A stretch of 64,000 nt of DNA from Saccharomycopsis crataegensis. Taxonomy: Eukaryota; Ascomycota; Saccharomycetes; Ascoideales; Saccharomycopsidaceae. Shown piece by piece: positions 18,848 to 28,662 of the stretch (its first letter is position 1; every line of letters begins with the position of its first letter). The notes under the pieces were generated by a model. The model was not told the DNA's origin. It ran no database searches and saw only the letters and a program-made list of their open reading frames with translations. The position numbers and the translations under genes are program-made. Location: contig NW_027043829.1 in the NCBI RefSeq assembly GCF_037102585.1, positions 3,038,001 to 3,102,000 on the forward strand. Direction: 5' to 3'.

Positions 18848-20884
18848 ATGCTACAAAATTCCTCTGACGTTTTAAACAAATTACTTTGTTGGGCCAAATC
18901 TAATGGTGCCAAAATCCATCCAGATATAGAATTCACAGTTACCACTGATAAAGGGATTTCTGCATTCAAAAAGTATTCAAAAGAATTGGGTGCCTCATAT
19001 GATTATCAAATCGAAATTCCTACCGAAATTATCATTACTCCAGAGTCATCCCGAGGCTTTTTCCATGAGAATTATCCAGGATTTTCATCCAAAGTTGATG
19101 AGGCCCAATTGCGATTCTGTAATTCCAATTCCATCACAAAATTGTTTCTCTCATACTTAAAGTTCTCTGACTCTGAGACCAATAGCTTTTATCAGCCTTA
19201 TATTGATTCTTTGCCAATTGGTTCAGTTATTCCTGATTCTCCATTGTTATGGTGCATCAAGGATAAAAAGCTCCTACAAGGTACCAACTTGGGAAATTCC
19301 ATTGACTTAAAGTTGATTGTTCTTATTAAAGAATGGTATGAGCTAGTTAGCTTATTGATTGGAAATTCCAACTTAGTGGAGAGCAATGAATTGGAATTTT
19401 ATAATGAGTATTTTTTGAATAAGGGCGAAGTGCTGCAATTATGCTATGTTGCTCTTGAAAAATTTCATCAAAAATTGGAAAATATCAGTAACGACAATAA
19501 AATAGAAAAGGGAAAGATCTCATGGTTGAGTTTTGAGGCATACCTATGGGCACACTTGATGATGACCTCCAGATCATTTCCTTATCGTGTTATCTCCGGT
19601 AAAGAGGATAATGACGAAGGTATCTTGCTTCCTGTGGTAGATTTGTTGAACCACAGTGTTTCTGAGAGAGTCGAATGGAAACCAGTGGTTAACGCTGCGA
19701 ATAAACAACTCTTCTCTTTTAAAAATGATGGCTTTGATACATTGGCTGATGGAGAAGAATTGCTCAATAATTATGGGTTGAAGAATAACGAAGAATTATT
19801 ACTCGGCTATGGGTTTATAATTCCAGGTAATAAATACGAAACTTGCGCTTTGAAATTGAAACTCCCAGCAGCCCAAATAACCGGGTTCGCCAGTGAGTAT
19901 CCTGGTTTGAAGTTGCCTACCCCTGAGGATTTCAGTAACATAAGCTCAAATTCACTTGCCATCAAAGAAAACTCCAAATTCGACGATGGATTGTTGTACT
20001 TCTTATCCAAAGCTAACCCTATCCCTGAAGAATTGTTGCAAATATTTTGTCTTTTGGTGAAGAATGACTATGATGAGACGTTTGACGATGAACATAACTC
20101 AGCTAATGATTCCACACCAAGAATCACAACAAGAATGAAATTACATGCCATCAATAACTTACAAGTAGCTATTGAAAGCAAATTTAATGCTTTGAAAGAT
20201 AACAATTTGACCAGCGCCACCACTCCTCGAGCTAAAATTTGTTCTGAATACCTCAAATCTCAAGAAAAGATTTTTAATGGTTCTTTGAAGGCTTTGAAGT
20301 CTGATTTGAAAACCACAATAAAGGAAGTGGAAAAGGGTTCCAAGATTCTCACCATCAAAAAGATCCTTAATAGAGACATTAAATTCCAGGAGGCCTTGAT
20401 ACAGTTATTTAATACAGATAAGGAAGAACAACAAGAAGATGCCGAAGAACAAGAAGAAGACATCATTGATAGATTGATTCTGCCAGAGAGTTCAATTGCC
20501 CATGATCCGGAAGAAAGCCACATGTTAATTGAGCAAATTATTGTGTTATGGTTGGTGAGATGTGGTAATAAGAATTTCTATCCTGAATATAAAATCCCAA
20601 ACAGCGATTTTGATTCTGTGCTCCCTAGTTATATTTTTGACTTGTTTTTATGGTTTAAAATCCATAAGTTCAGAGAAACAGAGTTTGCACAAGCAGAAAT
20701 AGCTCATTTCCAGAATCTTCATGATGCCTATTTCCCAACTTTTGCGGAAGAGTGTCCAGAGATTTTCGGAGTCGGGTCTTGGAAAGCGATTGATCTCGTG
20801 ATTGCTAATAGAATTTTGGATCTCATTCGTTATACTAGAGTTGGTAAAGAGGACATATATTTGCTCGAAAACTCTTTTGTTTGA
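18848..20884 (+). CDS. RKM1: SET-domain protein lysine methyltransferase Rkm1-like
   Basis: The 678-residue protein has the split SET domain plus Rubisco-LSMT substrate-binding layout. It starts with KLLCWAKSNGAKIHPDI, followed by the N-SET; a middle segment SPLLWCIKDKKLLQGTNLGN matches yeast Rkm1; the catalytic VDLLNHS motif is near residue 266, and the YG motif in LLNNYGLKNNEELLLGYGF closes the active site. The C-terminal helical region (about 330-678) is longer than in S. cerevisiae Rkm1 (583 residues), with an acidic Glu/Gln loop near residue 530. Rkm1 dimethylates lysines of ribosomal protein L23. It follows SAR1 on the same strand, and both belong to the conserved YPL208-YPL226 block. 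Confidence 0.85.
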   Translation: MLQNSSDVLNKLLCWAKSNGAKIHPDIEFTVTTDKGISAFKKYSKELGASYDYQIEIPTEIIITPESSRGFFHENYPGFSSKVDEAQLRFCNSNSITKLFLSYLKFSDSETNSFYQPYIDSLPIGSVIPDSPLLWCIKDKKLLQGTNLGNSIDLKLIVLIKEWYELVSLLIGNSNLVESNELEFYNEYFLNKGEVLQLCYVALEKFHQKLENISNDNKIEKGKISWLSFEAYLWAHLMMTSRSFPYRVISGKEDNDEGILLPVVDLLNHSVSERVEWKPVVNAANKQLFSFKNDGFDTLADGEELLNNYGLKNNEELLLGYGFIIPGNKYETCALKLKLPAAQITGFASEYPGLKLPTPEDFSNISSNSLAIKENSKFDDGLLYFLSKANPIPEELLQIFCLLVKNDYDETFDDEHNSANDSTPRITTRMKLHAINNLQVAIESKFNALKDNNLTSATTPRAKICSEYLKSQEKIFNGSLKALKSDLKTTIKEVEKGSKILTIKKILNRDIKFQEALIQLFNTDKEEQQEDAEEQEEDIIDRLILPESSIAHDPEESHMLIEQIIVLWLVRCGNKNFYPEYKIPNSDFDSVLPSYIFDLFLWFKIHKFRETEFAQAEIAHFQNLHDAYFPTFAEECPEIFGVGSWKAIDLVIANRILDLIRYTRVGKEDIYLLENSFV

Positions 20885-21475
20885 ACTTTCAATTCTGTTT
20901 AGGCAGTATTTTGTAAAGCTATCAGACTTTTGCTCCAATATTTTTAATGACTATTTATGAATTGTTACAACGAACTAGTAGCGATAATTATTGCAAAAAA
21001 AAAAAATGAAAAAAATAAAAAAGGAAAATAGAGCTATACTTCCAGATACCTCATAGATGATAATATATTTTACGGTTTTTACATGACCTGGAAAAAAAAA
21101 ACTTCCCCGTAAAGGCCTAAACAAACTTGAATTTTGAAAGTTTTATTATGAAGTAAGTAAGTCATTTTTCGGTAAAATAATGGTACTTTCATTTCGAATA
21201 TCTGTAGAAGCAAAGTTCTCAGGCAGGCTTGAAAAATCTATCATAATAGGTATAATACTGAAAGCGTATGTGAAGCAATGTCATGAGCGCTGCTCTATGA
21301 TTTTTCCCAAAAATTTTGTGATTACGGAATCTTCCTTCCAAATCCAAACTACGACATCTCACTAAAAATATTTTTCTGTTGACTTTATCTCACCAAATTC
21401 TTGAAATATATAAAGAGTATATTTGCTCCTCAATTGAAATTTATTTTTAAATCAAATTTGGACTAAAGGATAATC
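20885..21475. other. RKM1-RQT4 spacer
   Basis: Nearly 600 bases of AT-rich spacer with A-runs near 20995 and 21091. The 61-codon frame starting at 21180 has no family features and is probably chance. The last 60 bases form the AT-rich leader of the next gene. Confidence 0.45.
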
Positions 21476-23044
21476 ATGGCACTAATCAGCAAGGCCACAC
21501 TTCGGAAGAAATTATTTGAAATTTTACCTCTTGACAATGATTCATTGGACCAAGCCATAGATTACTCTCTCACCTTGAAATCTAACCAGGAAATTGCTGG
21601 CCATTTCACAGGTTTGGCCGGTGACTCTCCATTGGTGATTGAATTCATCAATGATGTGATATCTTACAGAGACCAAGTCGCTAATTCTCGAAAAACCAAT
21701 AATAATAATGATAATATTAATAATAACTCAAAAGTGAAAGGCAAGACTCAGACTAATAACTCAGTATGGTCAAGTAATAACAAAGATTCAAAAATGAAAT
21801 CAAAGCCAGTGCCTTCCACAAAGCAAAGATTGTCATCGGCAAAATCGTCCCATACCGTTTCCCAACTAGTGGATCAGACCCCCACCGCTAAGACGAAGAA
21901 GGGAGTGAAGACGAAGAACAAAGCCCAAAAGTTGAATGATATCAGTGATTTGGACGAGTTGCTCAATAAATTGGAATATGGTGGTGCCAATTCAAATGTC
22001 AAGTGTGATTGTATGGCAGTAAGGCATGGTTTGAACAGGGCGATACCTAATTGTTTAAATTGTGGGAAGATCATATGTATGAAGGAAAGTGGGAGAACCA
22101 CTTGCTCATTTTGTGATAAACCATTGATTTCACTTAGTGAAAAGCTCGAAATGGTCAGACTTTTGCAGAAAGAGAAGGAGAAGTTGATGGATGAAACTAC
22201 AGGTGGAACCAATAATAGTGCTCCTGTGGCGCCTAGTAAGAAGAAGAAAGAAAAGCTTACAATCAGTATGGGGGCTGGATCATCGTTTTTTTCCCAGCAG
22301 GATAAGTTATTTGCCAGCATTGAAAAGAAGGAAAAGCAAAAGAAAATCAATGAACAACGGAAAAAGGCTGATGAAGTAGATGTTGGGAAATTGAATGACG
22401 ATTTAGCAAAAGCGCAATCTACATTGAATAAGTTATTGGGTTACCAAGAGAATTCTACTGCCAGAACAAAGATTATTGATCAAGTTTCAGATTATTCATT
22501 ACCTAGTGATACCAATATTTGGACAAAGTCCTCTCTACACAAGATTTTGGAATTAAAGAAACAACAGCGGAACTTGAAGAAAAAGGAGAAATTGGAGTCC
22601 GAAAGAGGTGGAAGAGGTAAAAAATTCATTTCATTGAATGTGAAAGGTGGGAAAGTCACAATACAAGAAGCATCAACTGGCAAAGGTTTGGAATATGATA
22701 GTGCCAGCGATTTTGACGATGATTATGAAAACGAAGATGACGATGAAGCTGTGGATTCAGAAGACGAAGAAATCAAAAAGTCTATCAAGGAACTTGAATC
22801 CAAGATCAAGGACGAAGAAAAAGATAATGAGAAAAAGGCCGCTAAACAAAGATGGGATTATTCTAAGGATTTAGAAAAATGGAAAAACAGACAGCCAAGA
22901 TACACTGGTATAGGCAATTTGATAACCGATGATAACGCCGGCGAGGGCGATGCTGGTGATGATAATGAAAATCAAACATTTGATAGACTTCAAACTTCCA
23001 TTACGGATAACGCTCCGATGGAAGAATTGATGCTTAATTTATAA
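21476..23044 (+). CDS. RQT4: Ribosome-quality-control trigger complex zinc-finger protein, ASC-1/TRIP4 type
   Basis: The 522-residue product has a short N-terminal helical domain (MALISKATLRKKLFEIL...), an Asn/Ser/Lys-rich disordered linker (about 80-150), and the C2HC5 zinc finger of activating signal cointegrator 1 at about residues 177-222 (CDCMAVRHGLN..., then CLNCGKIIC and CSFCDKPL). Coiled, strongly charged regions follow, with an acidic DDDYENEDDDEA stretch around residue 420 and a conserved DYSLPSDTNIW segment near 340. This matches yeast Rqt4 (YKR023W), which with Slh1/Rqt2 and Cue3/Rqt3 splits collided ribosomes marked by Hel2. It fits the translation-quality theme of its neighbours. 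Confidence 0.88.
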   Translation: MALISKATLRKKLFEILPLDNDSLDQAIDYSLTLKSNQEIAGHFTGLAGDSPLVIEFINDVISYRDQVANSRKTNNNNDNINNNSKVKGKTQTNNSVWSSNNKDSKMKSKPVPSTKQRLSSAKSSHTVSQLVDQTPTAKTKKGVKTKNKAQKLNDISDLDELLNKLEYGGANSNVKCDCMAVRHGLNRAIPNCLNCGKIICMKESGRTTCSFCDKPLISLSEKLEMVRLLQKEKEKLMDETTGGTNNSAPVAPSKKKKEKLTISMGAGSSFFSQQDKLFASIEKKEKQKKINEQRKKADEVDVGKLNDDLAKAQSTLNKLLGYQENSTARTKIIDQVSDYSLPSDTNIWTKSSLHKILELKKQQRNLKKKEKLESERGGRGKKFISLNVKGGKVTIQEASTGKGLEYDSASDFDDDYENEDDDEAVDSEDEEIKKSIKELESKIKDEEKDNEKKAAKQRWDYSKDLEKWKNRQPRYTGIGNLITDDNAGEGDAGDDNENQTFDRLQTSITDNAPMEELMLNL

Positions 23045-23465
23045 CTATAGTAATTTTCTTTCTCCGTTAATATAGAATATTTCATTTCCTTCGACCATAG
23101 TAAGTTCTAAAGGTTTCTCACTCATCTGAATCAAAAGTAAGATATTTTATCTCATAAATTATGACTAGTCGGCTAACAACTACGTCTTGATTACGAACCT
23201 AAGTTTATCAACCTCAGGCAAATAAACATAAAGTGCTGCCGGGCGACTTCTACCTAGAGTGTATATATCCTGGAACATCGTAAGCTTTTGCAAACTCCTT
23301 AAAACTGATTATTCCACATCATCGAAGGGAAAATCACCATTTACAACATGAGACTACAAATTAGATTGATTTTGTGACATCAGTAAACCCATAATATATT
23401 CGTTATAAAATATACAATAAAGAAACTATTTTTTTGAGAAAAGACAAATTAATGCATTTCCACAA
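23045..23465. other. RQT4-RPL1 3' spacer
   Basis: Convergent 3' regions of RQT4 and RPL1, about 420 bases. It holds likely polyadenylation signals and no gene. No structure of note is seen. Confidence 0.45.
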
Positions 23466-24119
23466 TTAGTAGATTCTGTGGGCTGGACCCATAGTAGACT
23501 TGATGTGCAAAGAACCGACGTTTTGCCAGTGCTTCTTCAACAAGGAAACCAAGAAGTTAGAAGCCATCATGATTTGGTTAACCAAGACATCTTCTTCCAT
23601 TTCAACGTTACCGATGGCAACAGCCAAACACAAGACCTTCTTCAATTGGAACTTGATGGTGGACTTAACATCGTTAACCTTGGCGTTCAAGTCATCGTTG
23701 TGGGAGACTGGGGTTGGGAACTTACCAGCCTTAGACAATTGAGGACCCAACAATCTTGGAACTTGCTTAATCAAGACTTCAGAGGCGACGAAAGCGTTGT
23801 ACTTCTTGGCCAATTTCTTGATCAACTTCTTGTTCTTGTTCAATTTCTTCAAATCTTCAACGGACATAGCATCACAACCGAGGGACTTAGCTCTGTCAAC
23901 ATCGAAAGCATCACCGAAGATACAGATGGTCATGTTTGGTCTTGGAACTTGTGGCAATCTCAAAGTACCAGAGAAACGCTTGTCTCTTTGAGGGTCATAG
24001 TTCTTCAAACCGACTTGCAATTCAACGGTTTCCAAGAAGTTTCTCTTCTTGGTTTCGTTAGAGTAAGTCAAGACTTGTTGGACGTATTCACGAACTTGGG
24101 AGGAAGTAAGCTTAGACAT
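23466..24119 (-). CDS. RPL1: Large-subunit ribosomal protein uL1 (Rpl1 / L10a)
   Basis: The 217-residue protein is a full-length eukaryotic uL1: [17 protein letters not shown], then [12 protein letters not shown], the [17 protein letters not shown] strand, [14 protein letters not shown] and the ending [10 protein letters not shown]. It forms the L1 stalk near the ribosomal E site, which guides the leaving tRNA. Codons are highly biased, with TTG, AAG and GGT strongly preferred, as for ribosomal proteins. No intron interrupts the frame. It shares a 406-base divergent promoter with LEA1. S. cerevisiae has two copies (YPL220W and YGL135W) from genome duplication; YPL220W sits in the block conserved here. 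A long plus-strand open frame over this gene is a codon-bias shadow. Confidence 0.98.
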   Translation of the reverse strand: MSKLTSSQVREYVQQVLTYSNETKKRNFLETVELQVGLKNYDPQRDKRFSGTLRLPQVPRPNMTICIFGDAFDVDRAKSLGCDAMSVEDLKKLNKNKKLIKKLAKKYNAFVASEVLIKQVPRLLGPQLSKAGKFPTPVSHNDDLNAKVNDVKSTIKFQLKKVLCLAVAIGNVEMEEDVLVNQIMMASNFLVSLLKKHWQNVGSLHIKSTMGPAHRIY

Positions 24120-24525
24120 TTTGTGTTATTCGTCTTCCAAAAGTTTGGTGTGCCAGAAAAGGTTTTTCGACGGATGGTTTCTTTCTTTATAAGAAGGTGT
24201 AGTAAGGAAAAAAAATTTGACGGTGAAAAATTCCCATGATCCCACCGGTACAGTGGTTGGAGAGAGCACCAGGGAGAAATGGTGGCTATTAGCAATTATG
24301 GCAGGGGAAATAACCATTTTCAGAAGTCACAGCATCTGTGCCCTATAATTTTTACAGATCACGGGTACAATGCGTGATGAATATATAGCCCTAAGTAAAA
24401 GTCGCCCCAGGTGAATCACCCCCCATGTCCCATGAAATATTCTGTAAACAAAAGTGATAAATAAATAACTATCTACGATAGATTCACCTCATCTCATCTC
24501 AAGATACCGATATCTCCACTTTACA
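24120..24525. promoter_or_regulatory. Divergent RPL1-LEA1 promoter with AGCCCTAA element
   Basis: The 406-base interval drives RPL1 leftward and LEA1 rightward. It contains AGCCCTAA at 24387-24394, a form of the Tbf1 recognition sequence that controls ribosomal protein genes in Candida-clade yeasts, with the C-rich blocks GTCGCCCCAG and ACCCCCCATG nearby (24403-24430). The association of Tbf1 with RP genes is established for C. albicans; binding here is inferred from the motif. Confidence 0.5.
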
Positions 24526-25272
24526 ATGCAACTCACCGCCGACTTGGTAATAAATGCTCCCACGTATACCAATGCAATCAATGAAAGAACAGTTTCTTTT
24601 AGATCTAATGGGCTTTTATCGTTACAAAACCTTGAATCATTAGCAGATGTATATGAATGTATTGATTTTACTAATAACGAGTTGGCCTATCTCGGGAACT
24701 TCCCTTCAAATAAGACCCTTTTCAATGCCACTACCTTATTATTCGCCAATAACAAAATTTCAGAAATTGAGGATTCCATAGGGGATTATTTCCCAAATGT
24801 CACAAAGATATCATTAATCATGAATGATATTGAGAGTTACCAGGAATTGTATAAGCTCCGCGAATTGAAGAATTTGAAGAGTTTGGCAATTCACAAAAAT
24901 CCCATTACAGCTCACCTGGTAGGATATAGATCATTTTTGATTTCGATATTGCCACTGCTTGAAGTAATCGATTTTGAAAGGGTTAAAAATGCTGAACGTG
25001 AAAGGGCCAAAGAATTAGACATTGAAAAGATTCTACTTGATGACAAGAAGAAGAGGGAAAATCTGTCACTGGGAAAGAGGAGTGTAAGGGTCAATAGAGA
25101 AAACCTTTCTCATCAAAATCATTCCAATGATAAGAATAATAGACATCAAAGAAATGTGGTGAACAAGTTAAATGACCTGGATCGTCAGTTATTGAAAAAA
25201 CAGCTTTTGGAAGCCGAAAGTCTAGAGGAAATTCAGCAGATTGAAACAAGATTGAAGCAAGGCTATTGGTAA
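24526..25272 (+). CDS. LEA1: U2 snRNP A' protein (Lea1)
   Basis: The 248-residue protein starts MQLTADLVINAPTYTNAINE, the characteristic U2A' opening (Ala-Pro-x-Tyr-x-Asn). It then has leucine-rich repeats (SLQNLESLADVYECIDFTNN, TTLLFANNKISEIED, KNLKSLAIHKNPIT) and the capping motif ending VIDFERVK near residue 150. The charged C-terminal tail has KAERERAKEL-like helices and a final segment LDRQLLKKQLLEAESLEEIQ. U2A' pairs with U2B'' on stem-loop IV of U2 snRNA in the spliceosome. A CTG codon at residue 144 (LP-x-LEVIDF) lies where polar residues are usual, supporting CTG=Ser, as does the NLSLGKR stretch with two CTG codons in the polar linker. Confidence 0.93.
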   Translation: MQLTADLVINAPTYTNAINERTVSFRSNGLLSLQNLESLADVYECIDFTNNELAYLGNFPSNKTLFNATTLLFANNKISEIEDSIGDYFPNVTKISLIMNDIESYQELYKLRELKNLKSLAIHKNPITAHLVGYRSFLISILPLLEVIDFERVKNAERERAKELDIEKILLDDKKKRENLSLGKRSVRVNRENLSHQNHSNDKNNRHQRNVVNKLNDLDRQLLKKQLLEAESLEEIQQIETRLKQGYW

Positions 25273-25369
25273 TATATCAATTCTCATCCATAAAGGCTTG
25301 CTAATATCTCATAGTCTTGACAAACGGAAGTGAAGTTTCAAAATTTGGGGGAATCATTTAGAGATATGA

Positions 25370-26989
25370 TCATTTATTAAAGAAATCACGGCAAACCCCC
25401 ATCAAATCAACTCCGAAGATTTTTCTTTTTTTCAACCCGAAGACTAATAATATGAACTTTTCGGCTAAATCTAGTTCACGATAGAATGTGAGAAATGCCT
25501 CTCGATTAATTATACTATGCTTGAACGAATTACCATCAGCTGCTCGCTTTTCAGTGATGCTTTTTTCATTATAGCTCGCATCATCATTATTGTCATTAGT
25601 ACCACTGGTTGTTAGTTGATTATTTCCATTGACTCTTTCATCCATTATATCATCACCGTTGCGCAGTATTTGTCCCCAAGTTTGCTCATATTCTTTATCT
25701 ATGCTATCCAACTGTGCAAATTTTTCCTCAACTTTGGTGGTAAACCCATCATCAGTTTCTAAATATGAGTGGTTGTGACTAGTGATTGCTCTTTTGTGAA
25801 AATCTTGGCCAGCACCATCATTTTCCCTATTTAGGTATTCATCAGTATCATCCACAGAACTATAAAACTGGCTGACCATACTGGCAATCAATGCTTCTTC
25901 CTGGATATTTTTTTCACTATTATCTTTAGACTTTGCCATATCATTGAGCTTGTTCAATGCAAAACTCACACTTTTGGAGAATATTCCAACAGATCCTTTA
26001 CCATCGCTGGCTGAATATTCTTCATTAATGTCAATCTTATGGTACCATTTTTTCCCTTTATTATCCCTCTCGTAATTCATTGCATTTTTGAATAGTTTTT
26101 TGGAATGAAGAAAGAAATTGGCGTCATTTGGGGTATACAAGAATGGAATGGTATACTGTAACGAGGCTTGGGGAACTAGGAAGACCTTTGATTTCCATTT
26201 AGGAATTACTTTAAGGATCATCCATTGGTGATATAAATTTTCAGAATATAACGGAGCCACCGGATAGTTTATATTACAATTGAAGTTTTCCACCTGTAAA
26301 ACGTCTAGCACCACGGATTTTGAAGATGAAGATTTGTGCAAAAACTCTTGGCTTAATTGTGAATAAATCGAGGGTGGTACATGGCATTGAAAGATGCCGC
26401 CGATAAAAGAATATGGCTTGAAAATAGGGATTTCCCTAGAATGATATTTTTTGTTCCTGACAATTTTAAAACAACTTATATCTGACTTGAGCAAAGATTC
26501 CTGAAAATCATTAGTATCCTTTAATGATTCTATCGTGCCGTGAAGTTGCTCCTTGGCGCGCACATCATTATAACCATCATCTTTTAACTGCACCAACTTT
26601 TCTATCTTGAATATTTTATTTCCTTCTCTTCTTTTGAATGGCTGGCTAATTGCTTCTAGCAGCAGCTTTAAGATGTATTGATCTTTGTTTGCCGTCTTTA
26701 TGCAGATTGTGGAGTTCCAATTCACGTTGATGTCTTTGGCTGATATTTTGTCCGTTAATGCCAAAGAGTTTCTTCCTTTATTACAAACAGCGATGTGAAT
26801 ATTACTGGAGAGTTTTCGAGAGTTTAAGCTGAAGGTGTTCCGTTTATAGAACCTAATTCCAGTGTAAGGAAATGGTGACCGAGAACCTGGGTCACAGATC
26901 TTATCATTGATTAGCCCGTAGCCGGAAACGAGAGAAAAGTGGAAACCAAAGCCCAAAATGGTGATGAGGAGAATAAAGATCTTAGACAT
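25370..26989 (-). CDS. Unrecognised secretory-pathway protein with signal peptide
   Basis: I start at MSKIFILLITILGFGFHF (26989), giving 539 residues; the longer frame to 27160 adds a non-signal leader and overlaps duplicated upstream DNA. Residues 1-23 are a clear signal peptide ending in LVSG. The next 230 residues contain scattered cysteines (ICDPGS, HIAVCNKG, TICIKTAN, DISCFKIV, IFQCHVP, NFNCNINYP) and aromatic-rich strands, so probably a lumenal beta-rich domain. A hydrophilic acidic, Asn/Ser-rich region (about 380-500) follows, and the end is a hydrophobic/basic segment LAEKFILLVFGLKKRK. I do not recognise the family. A partial, decayed copy of its 5' end lies at about 29.68-29.95 kb. 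It is convergent with LEA1, 97 bases away. Confidence 0.75.
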   Translation of the reverse strand: MSKIFILLITILGFGFHFSLVSGYGLINDKICDPGSRSPFPYTGIRFYKRNTFSLNSRKLSSNIHIAVCNKGRNSLALTDKISAKDINVNWNSTICIKTANKDQYILKLLLEAISQPFKRREGNKIFKIEKLVQLKDDGYNDVRAKEQLHGTIESLKDTNDFQESLLKSDISCFKIVRNKKYHSREIPIFKPYSFIGGIFQCHVPPSIYSQLSQEFLHKSSSSKSVVLDVLQVENFNCNINYPVAPLYSENLYHQWMILKVIPKWKSKVFLVPQASLQYTIPFLYTPNDANFFLHSKKLFKNAMNYERDNKGKKWYHKIDINEEYSASDGKGSVGIFSKSVSFALNKLNDMAKSKDNSEKNIQEEALIASMVSQFYSSVDDTDEYLNRENDGAGQDFHKRAITSHNHSYLETDDGFTTKVEEKFAQLDSIDKEYEQTWGQILRNGDDIMDERVNGNNQLTTSGTNDNNDDASYNEKSITEKRAADGNSFKHSIINREAFLTFYRELDLAEKFILLVFGLKKRKIFGVDLMGVCRDFFNK

Positions 26990-27290
26990 GAGGTTTTTAG
27001 TACTAGTGTTAAGAAAGAGAAAAACATCTGGATTGCCCGCTGATAAATCAAGCTCTTCCCTAAAAAGGTGTTCAAAAAATGGAAACTCATCACAAACACT
27101 GAGAGAAAATTGAAGGCAGGACGTCGAACCGTAATGCCAAAAAACACAAACGCAACGCATTGCAGGATGTCTTGATGATGATGGCCGACCAGACCATTTT
27201 ACAGAAATTAAACTATTTACACAATATTAGCAAATTAAATTACACACATCACTTTGAAAAGTAAGTACAGCATAATGATTCTTGTTTGAC
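26656..27290. repeat. Left copy of a duplicated segment (gene start, promoter and small ORF)
   Basis: This segment covers the first 110 or so codons of the 25370-26989 gene, its start region and the small rightward ORF ending at 27264. It aligns with 29680-30265 in the same orientation. Matching landmarks include the preserved start codon context AGACATGAGG, GTTTTTAGTA against ATTTTAGTACGAGTG, the shared string CGCATTGCAGGATGTCTT, and TACAGAAATTAAAC against TACAGAAACTAAAC. The two copies flank the ACR3/ACR2 pair. Limits are approximate because I aligned by eye. Confidence 0.8.
27118..27264 (+). pseudogene. Truncated Rpr2/Snm1-like (RNase P/MRP subunit) N-terminal ORF
   Basis: An open stretch reads NAKKHKRNALQDVLMMMADQ, then TILQKLNYLHNISKLNYTHH, then FEK and a stop at 27262. 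The phrase LQKLNYLHNIS closely resembles the start of the Rpr2/Rpp21/Snm1 domain (yeast Rpr2 has FHRLNYLYQIS), a subunit of RNase P or MRP. The zinc-binding CxxC half of that family is absent: only about 115 bases remain before the ACR3 3' end. The only in-frame ATGs are at 27175-27183 (29 codons or fewer). An out-of-frame ATGCC at 27133, one base short of ATGGCC in front of the AKKHKRNAL frame, suggests a start that was lost by a frameshift. A GTAAGT at 27261 could be a donor, but no coding acceptor exon is seen. Likely a relic; the functional gene should be elsewhere. Confidence 0.45.
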
Positions 27291-27381
27291 AATGTCAGTC
27301 TAATTTTCCAGTACTGACATCAAAAGCTGTAGGCGATAATGATTTAAAAAAAAAAAAGTTTTATTTGTTTTCCAACTGGTT

Positions 27382-28662
27382 TTACTTTGCCAGTTGACAT
27401 AAGTCAATTTTGTTACCCTCAACGTTTGAGGAGTCAATCTTATCATTTGCAATCTCATCATCATTCCACAAAAGTTTTAATTGAAAGTATTTGGCTACCA
27501 CCGTTAAGAATAGAAGAATAGGAACTTCTAATAATGGGCCAAATGTGGCCGCGATTGATTGTTTTGATCCAGAACCATAAATAGAAATAGCAATTGACAA
27601 ACTTAATTCGAAATTGTTAGAAGCAGCAGTAAAAGTTTGAGTTATAGTCTCACCATATTTTGCCCCACACCACATCTTCCACTTATTTTCTGCAGACTCC
27701 CTTTCCATGGTTTTTTCACAACCACATCTTATCAACGGTTCTTCTTCTCCAACAGCTTGTATTTTTTTTCTATTCACGTAGTTGGAAAAGTATCTCATGA
27801 AAAATAAAGTGCCAAACCAAGTAATGACAAAATATACCGTCAATGGAATGAAACATTTGAATGCTTGCCCTATATTTTTGATGAAATCATCACCTCTGGC
27901 AATAAATATGACAATAATGGTATAAACTAAACCAATTAAAGACCACGGAGAAATCAAAGGCAATAATTTCTTCTCGTAAATTTTTTTACCGAAAATACAT
28001 AATGAACCCAATCTAATCAACAAACCAAATCCAAAGGGGATACCTAAAAATACCCCCACACTTTTGGCAACCAATTGATAACTAACGCTTGAACCACTTC
28101 TCGGAGTATTTGAGATGATATAGCATAAAAATATCTGATAAGGGGCATATAATAGCATTTGCAAAATACTATTCATCACCACAATAATGATGCAAAGGGT
28201 ATTATCGCCTCCGGCTAGTTCATTCCACACCAACACCATGGCAATACATCTTGCAACGCCAATCATGATAATACCAGTTCTATATTCTTCATCATTAAAT
28301 AACGCCATCCAAGCCAAAGCCACCATAAGAAGCGGGCAAACGATCCAGTTTAAGATAAGAGATATGACTAATTGAGTATATATCCTTTTTTGTCTCAAGA
28401 TATTGTGGATATTCTCCCATTCAACCTTACACAATGGAGGGATCATCATAATGATTAAACCAACTGCCAAAGGGGCACTGACTCCGGCTAATCTATGTTG
28501 AGAGTCAAATGCATTTCTTGCAGAAGGGTCGTAGACAGAAATAAGGGTTCCCAACACTATCGACAAGATGATGATTACCGGCAATAGTCTATCAGTCCAT
28601 GACAACTCTTTAATCAACCTGTAGAATATTTTATTATTTGCAGAATCCATAACAATCTTCAT
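27382..28662 (-). CDS. ACR3: Arsenite/antimonite exporter Acr3
   Basis: The 426-residue membrane protein has about ten hydrophobic segments and the Acr3 hallmarks: an N-terminal SWTDRLLPVIIILSIVLG, the PLAVGLIIMMIPPLCKV segment, and the conserved GVARCIAMVLVWNELAGGD in the fourth membrane helix, whose cysteine is essential in characterised Acr3 proteins. The second half has QTFTAASNNFELSLSIAI and YGSGSKQSIAATFGPLLEVP, also diagnostic. A cytoplasmic loop rich in Cys, Glu and Lys (about residues 295-340) is typical of fungal members. Two start codons are possible, 28662 (MKIV) and 28650 (MDSA). It exports arsenite by a proton-coupled mechanism at the plasma membrane and is divergent from the arsenate reductase at 28921. 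Confidence 0.95.
   Translation of the reverse strand: MKIVMDSANNKIFYRLIKELSWTDRLLPVIIILSIVLGTLISVYDPSARNAFDSQHRLAGVSAPLAVGLIIMMIPPLCKVEWENIHNILRQKRIYTQLVISLILNWIVCPLLMVALAWMALFNDEEYRTGIIMIGVARCIAMVLVWNELAGGDNTLCIIIVVMNSILQMLLYAPYQIFLCYIISNTPRSGSSVSYQLVAKSVGVFLGIPFGFGLLIRLGSLCIFGKKIYEKKLLPLISPWSLIGLVYTIIVIFIARGDDFIKNIGQAFKCFIPLTVYFVITWFGTLFFMRYFSNYVNRKKIQAVGEEEPLIRCGCEKTMERESAENKWKMWCGAKYGETITQTFTAASNNFELSLSIAISIYGSGSKQSIAATFGPLLEVPILLFLTVVAKYFQLKLLWNDDEIANDKIDSSNVEGNKIDLCQLAK

Noticed and set aside
23478-24239. 253-codon plus-strand frame opposite RPL1
   Set aside because: It is the codon-bias shadow of RPL1, whose minus-strand protein is a full-length ribosomal protein; the plus frame has no family features.
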